Origin: Saprospiraceae bacterium
GTDB taxonomy: Bacteria; Bacteroidota; Bacteroidia; Chitinophagales; Saprospiraceae
Reading direction: 5' to 3'
DNA: 64,000 nt
Assembly: GCA_016714985.1 (NCBI GenBank)
Contig: JADKBS010000059.1
Span: forward strand, 1 to 64,000
Part shown: positions 25,133 through 33,178 of the stretch, piece by piece
Layout of the letters: each line of letters begins with the position of its first letter
Numbering within the stretch: position 1 is the first letter of the stretch
Position numbers and translations under genes: made by a program
The notes under the pieces: generated by a model
Databases searched by the model: none
Seen by the model: only the letters and a program-made list of their open reading frames with translations
Told to the model about the DNA's origin: nothing

Positions 25133-25288
25133 TCAAATGGGCTTTCTGCCCTGAATGACCCTTATCAGTACCACGATTATGGCAATGACGAGTAGTACAT
25201 GTATAAGCCCACCGGCACTGTAACCGACAAACCCAATGAGCCATCCAACGACCAATAACACTGCGATGATATAAAGTAAATTTCCCAT
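25133..25288 (-). CDS. Lmo0937-like small membrane protein
   Basis: A 51-residue protein starting MGNLLYIIAVLLVVGWLIGF, then GYSAGGLIH and a second helix ending LIRVIQGRKPI. Two helices, a glycine-rich turn and a basic tail match the lmo0937 family of stress-associated membrane proteins. A 230-bp stretch between this gene's stop and the Thivi_2564 gene start holds no supported feature. Confidence 0.8.
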   Translation of the reverse strand: MGNLLYIIAVLLVVGWLIGFVGYSAGGLIHVLLVIAIIVVLIRVIQGRKPI

Positions 25289-25348
25289 GACTGATAATTT
25301 AACGGTGTGATGAAGTATGGTTTTTTAGAGCCTTTTACATGCCAATAA

Positions 25349-25669
25349 TCAAAGCAAGAGAATCAGCAGGATGATGACTATAAGCAATGCCCCCACCGAA
25401 ATATAAACGCCCCCGCTGTTGGCAGCTTTAAGTTGCTTGTTTATGGAACGGACTTCCTTCCTCAACTCCCTGCGCTCCGTTGGCCGTAATTTTGCCCTGT
25501 CTATCGAGGCTATTTCATCCAGCCTTATCGTGAGCGTGTTCACGAGGGCGACATTGGCGGCGGAGTCTGCTGCAACTGGATTTTCGTCCGATGTCACCGC
25601 TTTTAACTGCGCTGGAACAGCCAGTAAAAGCAGGCTGGTTGTCATGACGCAAAATATCAGGTTTTTCAT
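25349..25669 (-). CDS. Secreted/membrane protein of unknown function
   Basis: A 106-residue protein: signal peptide (LLLLAVPAQLKA), a short helical domain with the charged motif LRPTERRELRKEVRSINKQL, and a C-terminal membrane helix (SVGALLIVIILLILLL). The layout predicts a periplasmic coiled segment anchored at the C-terminus. Family not recognised beyond frequent occurrence in Bacteroidota stress clusters. Promoter copy 7 lies upstream. Confidence 0.7.
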   Translation of the reverse strand: MKNLIFCVMTTSLLLLAVPAQLKAVTSDENPVAADSAANVALVNTLTIRLDEIASIDRAKLRPTERRELRKEVRSINKQLKAANSGGVYISVGALLIVIILLILLL

Positions 25670-25688
25670 TTTTTAAGTTTTTTTTGTG

Positions 25689-25770
25689 GGTACATTTCCA
25701 CGCTACAAATATGCGCATCATTGGAGGCGACTATGTTACAAAAAACTGGGAATGGTTTGCACAATTCACA
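25689..25770 (-). promoter_or_regulatory. Shared-architecture promoter, copy 7
   Basis: Minus-strand boxes: GCAAA (25756-25760), 16 bp, GTAAC (25735-25739), 22 bp, ATATTTG (25706-25712), followed by GTGGAAATGTACCCAC at 25689-25704, a degenerate version of the downstream palindrome. The upstream sequence CTGTGAATTGT matches the other copies. The start codon at 25669 is 37 bp from the -7 box. Confidence 0.6.
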
Positions 25771-26158
25771 GGTTCTTGGCAGCGTCTTCGGCCTCCCCTT
25801 CCAGCTCGGCGTATTCCTTAGACAGAATGATAAGTTCGTGCTCTGTTTTGGATTCCACGTTCAGCACGGCGTTGCTGGCAGGCTCGTGCGAGGATACCAA
25901 CTCATTTACCTTTAAACTCAGTAGTGCAGAGAAGCGCCTGAAGGATTTTTGGATGATGAACAGACTCAAAAACGTGACACTATGCATGATGTCACGGATG
26001 CTGTATCGGATACCCTGCGCATAAAAATCCTTGCTCACCAGCCAGAACACGACCACGCCCAAGGCGAGCATGAACGTGATGGAATTGCTGAGCACGGCGG
26101 TGGCTGCGGTGGTAATCTTTTCAAACACCGTTTCCGAATGCCTGTATATTCGTTTCAT
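25766..26158 (-). CDS. Low-affinity iron permease family protein
   Basis: A 130-residue protein with two membrane helices (SNSITFMLALGVVVFWLVS and a second around residue 60-75). 'DIMHSVTFLSLFIIQKSFRR' is the diagnostic part of the low-affinity Fe/Cu permease family. The C-terminus is a charged helix. Its start overlaps the stop of the AI-2E transporter (ATGA), so it is translated with it. Confidence 0.82.
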   Translation of the reverse strand: MKRIYRHSETVFEKITTAATAVLSNSITFMLALGVVVFWLVSKDFYAQGIRYSIRDIMHSVTFLSLFIIQKSFRRFSALLSLKVNELVSSHEPASNAVLNVESKTEHELIILSKEYAELEGEAEDAAKNL

Positions 26159-27291
26159 GGTTTATCGGGTTTACTTGGTTTAATCCTTGGCAGTTTTTTG
26201 AGGATTTCCTCGAAATCCACTTTCAACTCCACCAATGGTGGCATGGTGTCGCCCAATAAAAAACCCCAAGGTTTCAGGGGTTCGATGCGGTCAAGTATGA
26301 GCTTGACGACTGCCGTGAGCGGTATGGCGAGGAACATGCCGGGGATACCCCACAAGGCCGCTCCCGCAATGACTGCGATAAGCGATACCAGGGCATTTAG
26401 CTTCACTTTTGACCCGACTATTTTTGGCACAATATAGTTGTTGTCAATGAATTGTATAAACGTGTACATCGCCAATACATAAAGCACATAAATCGGCGAT
26501 TTAGTGACCAAGGCGATAATGGCGAACAAAAACATGGTGATGGCACCGCCTAAGTATGGTATGACATTGAGGAAAGCACCGAGTATGCCGAGCAGGATGG
26601 CGTATTCAATGCGGAGTATCAATAGTCCGGCGGAGTTCAGCACTGCCACGATAGCAATTTCCGCAAAAAGCCCAACAAGGTATCGCTGGATAATGGCCTT
26701 GGTTTCCGTCAGTATTTCGTTTATTTTAAGATCATTTTTAGCGCCAAAAACCTGGTGGATAAACCCGACCAAATGGGGCTGGTAATAAGACAACATGAAG
26801 ATATAAACCGGGGTCAAAAAAATGGTGGCCAATACGCCACCCATCGTGCTGAACGTCATGCCAATGACTGCACCGCTATTATTGATCAACTCCCCTTTTG
26901 ATTTTGCAATCCATTCGTTGATGTGCTGCGTGCTGATATTGGTAAACCCTGAAAGCCAAGCAACAACTTGGTTGAACAAGGCTTGGATTCTATCCGCCAA
27001 TTGCGGCAGCGCGGCCACAAGGCGGCTTGCCTGTGAGGAAACCAATGCAACCAGCACGGCCACTGCCACAAAAGCGCCAACTATAATGCCTAAGATGGCA
27101 ATCGCCCGGTTTACTTTCTTTTTTACCAAAAAACTAACCACTGGGCTGATTAAAATGGCGGTAATACCCGCATAAATCAGCGGAAGGATAATGTCCTGCG
27201 CAATGGACAGCATGCTGATGAAATAATAAATGCCGATGAGCAGGAGCGAAGCCTTTGCGTAGAAAGGCAAGTGAATGGGCGGCTTGTTCAT
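26155..27291 (-). CDS. AI-2E family transporter (PerM-like)
   Basis: A 378-residue protein with about eight membrane helices. The family core 'QFIDNNYIVPKIVGSKVKLNALVSLIAVIAGAALWG..GMFLAIP' near residue 300 is clear. Relatives export autoinducer-2 or act as Na+/H+ antiporters; which applies is unknown. It starts 1 bp after the next gene's stop and overlaps the iron permease, forming a tight block. Confidence 0.88.
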   Translation of the reverse strand: MNKPPIHLPFYAKASLLLIGIYYFISMLSIAQDIILPLIYAGITAILISPVVSFLVKKKVNRAIAILGIIVGAFVAVAVLVALVSSQASRLVAALPQLADRIQALFNQVVAWLSGFTNISTQHINEWIAKSKGELINNSGAVIGMTFSTMGGVLATIFLTPVYIFMLSYYQPHLVGFIHQVFGAKNDLKINEILTETKAIIQRYLVGLFAEIAIVAVLNSAGLLILRIEYAILLGILGAFLNVIPYLGGAITMFLFAIIALVTKSPIYVLYVLAMYTFIQFIDNNYIVPKIVGSKVKLNALVSLIAVIAGAALWGIPGMFLAIPLTAVVKLILDRIEPLKPWGFLLGDTMPPLVELKVDFEEILKKLPRIKPSKPDKP

Positions 27292-27292
27292 G

Positions 27293-27727
27293 TCAGTTGC
27301 GGGAAGCGTTTGCTTTCGCCCCGTTTTTTTCGGCGTCCTGTTCCTTTTCGCACGGCATGCTCCTGATAATGTTCAAGATTCCGCCTCCGACTGATTTTAC
27401 AATTTTAGGATGCTTTGCAATCAAGTTGGTAACGCCGTACATCAGCACGGTGCCCAGCAGTCTTTTAAGGGGGCTGTGCGATACGCCTACAAACAGCGTT
27501 TTGGACAGGTACCCAACAGTCAGGCCGACAGCAGTGCTGATGATATTATCCAATAAATCCTGGAATTCCACCGCTTCCTTGAACGTGCTTTTGATAAGGT
27601 TGATGGGCTTCACGCGCTCGTAGGCGATGCGTAAATCAGTTTTCATTGCCTTTCCTGCATCAGCCCGTTGGCTTTCCAATTGAAGAATGGCAGCTTTAAG
27701 GCCGTTCGATGAGTTGATTGTTTGCAT
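27293..27727 (-). CDS. Conserved protein of the YtxH/holin-like cluster
   Basis: A 144-residue protein. After a charged N-terminus comes VEFQDLLDNIISTAVGLTVGYLSKTLFVG, one weakly hydrophobic helix, then 'LLGTVLMYGVTNLIAKHPKIVKSVG' and a charged tail. No named family recognised. Its constant place beside YtxH and holin-like genes suggests an inner-membrane stress role. Confidence 0.65.
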   Translation of the reverse strand: MQTINSSNGLKAAILQLESQRADAGKAMKTDLRIAYERVKPINLIKSTFKEAVEFQDLLDNIISTAVGLTVGYLSKTLFVGVSHSPLKRLLGTVLMYGVTNLIAKHPKIVKSVGGGILNIIRSMPCEKEQDAEKNGAKANASRN

Positions 27728-27739
27728 GGTTCACCGTTT

Positions 27740-28093
27740 TTAATCCAACGCTTCTTTGATGATTAAATCGATGACCGTCTTTCTTATCCATCCGGGGAAC
27801 AAAAAATGCAGCACGGATGCCGCCACCAAATTAAATGCCGCCACGACAAAAAAGCCGTGGTAGTTTTTGCCTAACAAATCGCCGAGACAAAGTGCGACGC
27901 CGATGTTAAGAACAAGCGCAAACAGGAAAACCACGGGTACGACGCTAAAGTGGGACACCAAAGGGGGTATCAAAACAGCGGTCGTTTGCAAGGCTTTGAG
28001 CTTCTTCGACTCGAAAGTCGTTCTGCTGTATGCCTCGACGCTTTCGGATAGTTTTTCCATCAAGTTGGCGGGAGTTTCCATGTTTGCGTTCAT
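27740..28093 (-). CDS. Phage-holin-like (Holin-X type) membrane protein
   Basis: A 117-residue protein. An N-terminal amphipathic segment (LSESVEAYSRTTFESKKLKAL) is followed by two hydrophobic helices (VVPVVFLFALVLNIGVALCLG and FFVVAAFNLVAASVLHFLF). This matches the 'phage holin family' proteins that accompany YtxH; the name reflects topology, not a phage origin. Confidence 0.7.
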   Translation of the reverse strand: MNANMETPANLMEKLSESVEAYSRTTFESKKLKALQTTAVLIPPLVSHFSVVPVVFLFALVLNIGVALCLGDLLGKNYHGFFVVAAFNLVAASVLHFLFPGWIRKTVIDLIIKEALD

Positions 28094-28105
28094 TTTTCCA
28101 GATGG

Positions 28106-28405
28106 TCAGTTTGTGGTGTGTGGTTCCCGACTTATGGCACTTGCCAGTTTTACTTCCACTTCTTCCGCCTTTGCTTTGCCATTTTCAACCACGCGGGCAG
28201 CCTCTTCTTTCATTTTTTCGAACTTCTTGGTGACGCTGTCAATAAAGTCATTGAACTTTTCGCTCAGCCCCTCCGCATAGTCGTTGCCCTTTTTTGAAAT
28301 CTTATGCCGGGTGTTGGAGCCTTTGTCGGGTGCCAATAAGATACCCAATGTAGCGCCGGCAGCTACGCCAGCTAATACGCCCAATAATATTTTACCTGAA
28401 TTCAT
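28106..28405 (-). CDS. YtxH domain-containing protein
   Basis: A 99-residue protein. A glycine-rich membrane helix (ILLGVLAGVAAGATLGILLAP) followed by DKGSNTRHKISKKG and a long charged coiled-coil is the YtxH signature. Function unknown but linked with general stress in other bacteria. The start at 28405 opens the helix. It leads a minus-strand block of five genes to 25766 and is preceded by promoter copy 8. Confidence 0.87.
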   Translation of the reverse strand: MNSGKILLGVLAGVAAGATLGILLAPDKGSNTRHKISKKGNDYAEGLSEKFNDFIDSVTKKFEKMKEEAARVVENGKAKAEEVEVKLASAISREPHTTN

Positions 28406-28430
28406 GATGCTGTTTTTTTGATTGTGATTT

Positions 28431-28515
28431 GGAAGTTTTCCAGGTGACAAAGGTGGGCGCTTATTGGACGTCAGGCGTTACACGGTTTTAGGGAAGGGTT
28501 GCATCATTCACACAT
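28431..28515 (-). promoter_or_regulatory. Shared-architecture promoter, copy 8
   Basis: Minus-strand boxes: GCAAC (28498-28502), 16 bp, GTAAC (28477-28481), 22 bp, ACCTTTG (28448-28454), followed by GGAAAACTTCC (28431-28441). This copy is the closest to the consensus of the set and drives the YtxH-led block. Confidence 0.65.
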
Positions 28516-28597
28516 TATGGCCTGCATGGCATAGGCCATCAAGGAATAACCCAACTACCTGCAACAAATTTATGGGGCAGGTTGGAACCTCACGCAA

Positions 28598-28654
28598 TTT
28601 AGGGGTGTGGGTAAAATTGAAAATCCCCGCCAAAACACCCCCTGCTAAGCACTC
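28598..28654. mobile_element. Decayed MITE-like copy E
   Basis: The right end CTGCTAAGCACTCAC and the internal AAAATTGAAAATCCCC and AAAACACCCC tracts match copies C and D. The left end is eroded (CAATTTAGGGGTGTGGG) and no target duplication is recognisable. It is between the divergent YtxH and E2 genes. Confidence 0.5.
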
Positions 28655-28764
28655 ACGCTTAGCTTATGGCTCTCATATCCCAACCTTTTTTTTCCACCCC
28701 GCCAAAACTTGTGGCTAAAACGCCCAAGAGTGTTGATATTTGCCCCCACAAAAAAATTCAATAC

Positions 28765-30024
28765 ATGGCAATTGTTGAAATGAAAGTCCCCGTCATTGGG
28801 GAATCGATAACCGAAGTCACCCTGTCCAAGTGGTTGAAAAAAGACGGGGAATACGTCAACCTTGACGACCCCATCTGCGAATTCGAGTCGGACAAGGCCA
28901 CGCTGGAGTTCCCCGCCGAGGCTGCTGGCAAGTTAACGTATGTGGCCAAAGAAGGCGATGACCTCGCCATCGGAGCGCTCGTGGCGAAGATTGACACGGC
29001 TGCTGTGCAAAACGGCGCTGCTCCCGCTCCTGCTGCACCAGCCGCCGACCCTAAGCCAGCCGCTGCACCCGCTGCAGTACCTGCCGAAAGCAAAACAACC
29101 TACGCAGAAGGCCACCCATCCCCCGCCGCTGCGAAGATTTTGAAGGAAAACGACCTCCCAGCCAGCGCCGTACAGGGCACGGGCCGTGATGGCCGCATCA
29201 CCAAGGAGGATGCCCAGAAGGCTGCTGCTTCGCCTGCACCAACAGCGCCCATTACGCCAGCACCAGCCTCAACGCCCGCCCTGGCACCCCTTCAATCCTT
29301 CAATCATTCAATCCCTCAATCCTTAAGAGGAACTGACCGTAAAAAGATGAGCCGCATGCGCCGCACCATTGCGAAGCGACTCGTCAGCGCCAAGAACAAC
29401 ACGGCCATGCTCACCACCTTCAACGAGGTGGACCTGACCGAGGTAATGGCCCTGCGGGAAAAATACCAAGAGGCTTTCGTGAAGAAGTACGGTATCAAGC
29501 TCGGCTTCATGTCGCTCTTCGCCAAGGCATGCGCCAAGGTGCTCTTGGAAATGCCCGACGTGAACGCCATGATTGACGGCGAGGACATCGTTTACCACAA
29601 CTACGTGGACATCTCCATCGCCATCAGCACGCCGAACGGCCTCGTGGTGCCACCCGTGCGCAACGTCGAGTCGCTGAACTTTGCACAGGTAGAACTAGAA
29701 ATAAAGGCACTGGCCGACAAGGCCCGCAACGGCGAACTGACACTGGAAGAAATGAGCGGTGGCACTTTCACCATCACCAATGGCGGTGTTTTCGGGTCGC
29801 TGTTGAGCACGCCCATCATCAACGAACCGCAGAGCGCCATCCTCGGCATGCACACCATCCAACAGCGCCCCGTGGCCATTGACGGCCAAGTGGTCATCCG
29901 CCCGATGATGTACCTCGCCCTCAGCTACGACCACCGCGTCATTGATGGTAGCACGAGCGTGACCTTTCTCGTAAAAGTGAAGAAACTGCTCGAAGACCCG
30001 ACGACGCTGTTGTTGGATTTGTGA
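28765..30024 (+). CDS. sucB: 2-oxoglutarate dehydrogenase E2 (dihydrolipoyl succinyltransferase)
   Basis: A 419-residue E2 component. The lipoyl domain carries Lys44 in ESDKATLEF. A peripheral subunit-binding domain (SPAAAKILKEND..GTGRDGRITKEDA) follows after an Ala/Pro linker, and the catalytic domain ends with LSYDHRVIDG, with the active His, and the closing LLLDL. It transfers succinyl from lipoate to CoA. The linker at residues about 175-188 is encoded by a tandem octamer repeat. E1 (sucA) is not adjacent. The start at 28765 places the lipoyl domain at the N-terminus. Confidence 0.92.
   Translation: MAIVEMKVPVIGESITEVTLSKWLKKDGEYVNLDDPICEFESDKATLEFPAEAAGKLTYVAKEGDDLAIGALVAKIDTAAVQNGAAPAPAAPAADPKPAAAPAAVPAESKTTYAEGHPSPAAAKILKENDLPASAVQGTGRDGRITKEDAQKAAASPAPTAPITPAPASTPALAPLQSFNHSIPQSLRGTDRKKMSRMRRTIAKRLVSAKNNTAMLTTFNEVDLTEVMALREKYQEAFVKKYGIKLGFMSLFAKACAKVLLEMPDVNAMIDGEDIVYHNYVDISIAISTPNGLVVPPVRNVESLNFAQVELEIKALADKARNGELTLEEMSGGTFTITNGGVFGSLLSTPIINEPQSAILGMHTIQQRPVAIDGQVVIRPMMYLALSYDHRVIDGSTSVTFLVKVKKLLEDPTTLLLDL
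29291..29322 (+). repeat. Tandem octamer TTCAATCC inside sucB
   Basis: Four copies of an 8-base unit (TTCAATCC, TTCAATCA, TTCAATCC, CTCAATCC). It codes for the Ser/Gln/Asn/His-rich end of the linker between the subunit-binding and catalytic domains. Similar short tandem tracts occur between genes elsewhere in the window. Confidence 0.7.
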
Positions 30025-30077
30025 TGCTGGATGCTGAATGCTGGATACTGGATGCTGGGTGCTGGGTGCTGGGTACT
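30021..30077. repeat. Tandem heptamer GATGCTG downstream of sucB
   Basis: About eight degenerate copies of a 7-base unit (gatgctg, aatgctg, gatactg, ggtgctg), beginning at the sucB stop codon. No coding role is evident. Confidence 0.75.
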
Positions 30078-30264
30078 AAGAAAGCACAGGTACTTGTAAA
30101 TCAGCATCTTGAAAGTCAATCGTTGACGAAGCAATTTCCACCGAAGGTGGGAAAAGCATAATAAATCATAAAAAATCTGCGTCTCTCTGCGTCAAAAAAA
30201 ACTGGGTCAAAATCCCCCCAGTTCTTGATGACGACAGTTTCAGCGCCAAGTATTTTGACACAAT

Positions 30265-30301
30265 AAAAAAGGCAGCCTCCAAATTGGAAGCTGCCTTTTT
30301 T
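30265..30301. terminator. Bidirectional terminator between convergent genes
   Basis: AAAAAAGGCAGC.. pairs with ..GCTGCCTTTTTT around a short loop. A-rich and T-rich flanks on both sides suit termination of both sucB and the convergent envelope protein gene. Confidence 0.8.
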
Positions 30302-30326
30302 ATTTTGACACCTTGGAGAATCACCT

Positions 30327-32465
30327 TCAATTCCTGATAGCACCGACACGCTCGCCGTCCTTGTACTCCACGATGAAGGCATCGCCGAAGTCCTTCATGC
30401 CACGGATGCCGGGCAGGTCGGCCCCGGCTTCTTCCAAGGTGGCATAGTCGGCTACCATGACCCGGTAGAGCTTTTTGTCCGTAAAGAACTCCTGGTCAAT
30501 GCGGCGCAGGTTCTTCACTTTGGCGAAGCGGCTATGCTTCATGTCCACTTTTGCCAAGGCAATGATTTGAATCTTGTAGTAGGTACCAGTTGTAATGGGC
30601 GGAATGGCAGCAGCTTTTGCTGGCTTGGCTGGTGCTGCAGGCTTCGTTTTTGGCGCAACAACGACTTCCTCTTTCGCAGGGGTAGTCGGCTTAGTTGGCT
30701 CTTTCTTAGGTGCTTCTTCCTTCTTCACTGGAGGAGTAGGCTTTGTCGTTTCTTTCTTGGGTGTTTCTGGCTTTACAGGCTCATTTTTAGGTGCCGTCGG
30801 TTTTTCCACAACGGCCACTTTGGTCATGTCTTCCTTGGGCGCAGCGTTCTCGTCATCGCCACTGCCAACACCATAAGGCTCAAGGTATAGCGGGGCACCA
30901 AACTCTGTATAGTTGTTATAGTCGTTGCTGTCAAAGTCATAATTGGCTTTGAAGAAGCCGTCCTTCGATGCTTCGAGGCTGTAACGGCGGGAAGGCTCCA
31001 CGGCGAACTCGTAGTGGCCATTGGGCGAAACGATTTTCTTCACGAAGCGGCGCTGGCCCTTGTCGTCAACCTCATAGAGCGCCACATCAACGTTCTCGAC
31101 CAGATCACGGTTGGCCTTGCTGAACACCTCGCCACTGGCGGTGTACTGAACTGTTGGCGTTTCATAGATGAAGCCAAAGATGTCTTCGTCTGTAGTGCTT
31201 ATCTTCTCCTTGCCATAGCTGCGGTTGGAGACAATGAAGCCGCCTTTGCCGGATGGTGTCCTTACAAAAGAAAAATCGTCGGCGGGCGAGTTGAGTGGTG
31301 TGCCGATGTTTTCGGCCACTTGCCAGAACGATTTTGCGCCTTTCGTCTTGAAAATATCGAAACCGCCGATGGAGACCATTCCATTGGATGCGAAATAGAG
31401 CGTACCGTCAATCTTGTCGTAGAAGGGCGTGATTTCGTCCCCCTTGGTGTTGACCTTGGAGCCAATATTGATGGGCAGGGTAAAGTCGTTGGCCGTGCTG
31501 CTGATTTCACGGGTGGTGTACCAGATGTCCATGCCGCCCATGCCACCGTTGCGGTTGCTGGCAAAATAGAGGATTTCCGTATTGCCATCTTGAACCACAT
31601 TGGGCTGCGTGGTGGAGACGTTCTGCTCGTTGATATAATCTGGCAGGCGCTCAGGCGAAGTCCAGGTTTTGCCCACCCTGCGGGTCACGAAGATTTCGCA
31701 GTGCGTGGTCAAGCCACCCCATTTTTCCTCCGACCTGCAAATGGTGAAATGGAAGCGGGATGCATCGGGCGTGAGCGTGCCGTTGCAGAAGTGGTCGCCC
31801 TCAATGGCCGGGAAATTTTCGATGGGCGAGGCCTTGCCCCAATCGGCGCCCCCTTGGCGGATGGAGCGGTAAACTTCTGCCCGCTTGGCCATGGTAGAGG
31901 AAAAATAGAGCGCTTCATCGCTGAACGGGATGGGGCCGAACTCCGTCTCCGGCGTGTTGATATTGCTGCTCAGGTGCTCCATCACGATATTGGGGTCATC
32001 GCCCTTCATCGTATATTGGGCAGCCAATTCGCAGCCTTTTATTTCGGTCTGGACGATTTGCGTCACAGCGGTCCTGTCTGTCCCGTTGTACTTGCCAAGG
32101 AACTCGACCAACTCATTGCTGGCGGCCTCGTGCTCGCCGTTCTGCTTGAGGCAGCGGGCATAGCGCAAGCCGATGAGCGGATAGGTAGCGTGGTCGTTCT
32201 TGACGTGCTGCCAAACATCTGCGGCATTGCGGTAGTCACGCATGGTGAAAAAGCACTCGCCCGCTTTGTAGGCCAGTTCCTTCTTCTTGGTTTTTTGCTT
32301 GAAGGCGGCACGGTAGTGCTCCCCAGCATCGGCGTATTGGGCCTTGGCGTAGAGATCATCGGCGAGCTTGACGTGTTTTTTCCAGCTCAGTTTGTCCTGC
32401 GCCTGAGCATCGAACGCCAGCAGCAGGAAAGCTGCGAACAAGGATAAGTGAATGAAATTCTTCAT
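30327..32465 (-). CDS. TPR/PD40 envelope protein with SPOR-like C-terminus
   Basis: A 712-residue periplasmic or outer-membrane protein. In order: signal peptide (to about residue 22), TPR-like helices (residues 30-150), WD40-like PD40 beta-propeller repeats (about 170-430, e.g. TEILYFASNRNGGMGGMDIWY and GTLYFASNGMVSIGGFDIF), a carboxypeptidase-regulatory-like beta domain (about 440-530), a Lys/Pro/Glu-rich linker, and a final SPOR-like domain (YYKIQIIALAKV..YRVMVADYATLEEA). The architecture resembles T9SS component PorE, but the OmpA domain is replaced by SPOR. It likely binds peptidoglycan. Confidence 0.82.
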   Translation of the reverse strand: MKNFIHLSLFAAFLLLAFDAQAQDKLSWKKHVKLADDLYAKAQYADAGEHYRAAFKQKTKKKELAYKAGECFFTMRDYRNAADVWQHVKNDHATYPLIGLRYARCLKQNGEHEAASNELVEFLGKYNGTDRTAVTQIVQTEIKGCELAAQYTMKGDDPNIVMEHLSSNINTPETEFGPIPFSDEALYFSSTMAKRAEVYRSIRQGGADWGKASPIENFPAIEGDHFCNGTLTPDASRFHFTICRSEEKWGGLTTHCEIFVTRRVGKTWTSPERLPDYINEQNVSTTQPNVVQDGNTEILYFASNRNGGMGGMDIWYTTREISSTANDFTLPINIGSKVNTKGDEITPFYDKIDGTLYFASNGMVSIGGFDIFKTKGAKSFWQVAENIGTPLNSPADDFSFVRTPSGKGGFIVSNRSYGKEKISTTDEDIFGFIYETPTVQYTASGEVFSKANRDLVENVDVALYEVDDKGQRRFVKKIVSPNGHYEFAVEPSRRYSLEASKDGFFKANYDFDSNDYNNYTEFGAPLYLEPYGVGSGDDENAAPKEDMTKVAVVEKPTAPKNEPVKPETPKKETTKPTPPVKKEEAPKKEPTKPTTPAKEEVVVAPKTKPAAPAKPAKAAAIPPITTGTYYKIQIIALAKVDMKHSRFAKVKNLRRIDQEFFTDKKLYRVMVADYATLEEAGADLPGIRGMKDFGDAFIVEYKDGERVGAIRN

Positions 32466-32501
32466 GATTGCTGTTTTGGAAATAGTAACTCAATTAGAAA
32501 T

Positions 32502-32537
32502 GGTTTCATGGTTTCATGGTTTCATGGTTTCATGGTT
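32502..32537. repeat. Tandem octamer GGTTTCAT
   Basis: Four copies of GGTTTCAT in the gap between the envelope protein and purN. A further GGTTTCAGGGGG and the doublet CTGCCCA follow before purN ends. Confidence 0.75.
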
Positions 32538-32609
32538 GGAGTGAGAAGGTTTAGGAGAACCTGACTGCCCACTGCCCACTGTCGAACTGCCAACTCACCC
32601 CCAATGGTT

Positions 32610-33178
32610 TCAGGGGGTAAGTAGCTTTTCAATCACTACGGGGAAATGGCGGTGCTCCAAGGCATGTATTTTCTGTGCAATGCCTTCCGGTGTGTCGTCT
32701 GGTGTCACTTCACACTTGGCTTGGAAGATGGCGTCGCCCTCATCGTAGCGTTCGTTCACGTAGTGGATGGTGATACCGGTTTCTGTTTCGCCAGCGGCCT
32801 TCACCGCCTCGTGTACCCGCATACCGTACATGCCTTTTCCGCCGTATTTCGGAAGGAGCGCCGGATGGATATTGACCATTCGGTTCTCAAACGCCCGCAC
32901 GAGGTACGATGGCACCAACCACAAAAAACCCGCCAATACCACAAAATTGATAGAAAAATTATTAAAAATTTTTAAAATATCTTCTGTGTGGTAAAAAACT
33001 GGCGGTCTATGACCAGCGTTGGAATGCCGTTCGCACGAGCCATTTCCAAAACAGGTGCATCCGCTCTGTTTGAAACGATAAGGCTTACGTTAATATTAGG
33101 GTTATGTTTGAAGTATTCGGCGATTTTTTTGGCGTTGGAGCCAGTGCCGGAGGCAAAAATTGCTAAGTTATGCTGCAT
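32610..33178 (-). CDS. purN: Phosphoribosylglycinamide formyltransferase, frameshifted
   Basis: The N-terminal half from 33178 has LAIFASGTGSNAKKI (phosphate loop) and ends at a stop near 32972. The next frame holds NFSINFVVLAGFLWLVP, then NIHPALLPKYGGKGMYG with the catalytic Asn-His and 'DEGDAIFQ' with the Asp, to 32610. A missing base in the T/A-run near 32975 explains the break. PurN formylates GAR in purine synthesis using 10-formyl-THF. Restored length about 189 residues, normal for the family. A housekeeping gene, so sequencing error is likely. Confidence 0.88.

Noticed and set aside
24955..25158. Plus-strand open frame of 67 codons
   Set aside because: It overlaps the lmo0937-like gene end, has no family match, no RBS and no supporting context.
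27740..28093. Holin-like gene as a sign of prophage
   Set aside because: No other phage genes; the same protein type accompanies YtxH in stress clusters.
31014..32447. Plus-strand open frame of 477 codons
   Set aside because: It is antisense to the TPR/PD40 envelope gene, whose domains are clear.
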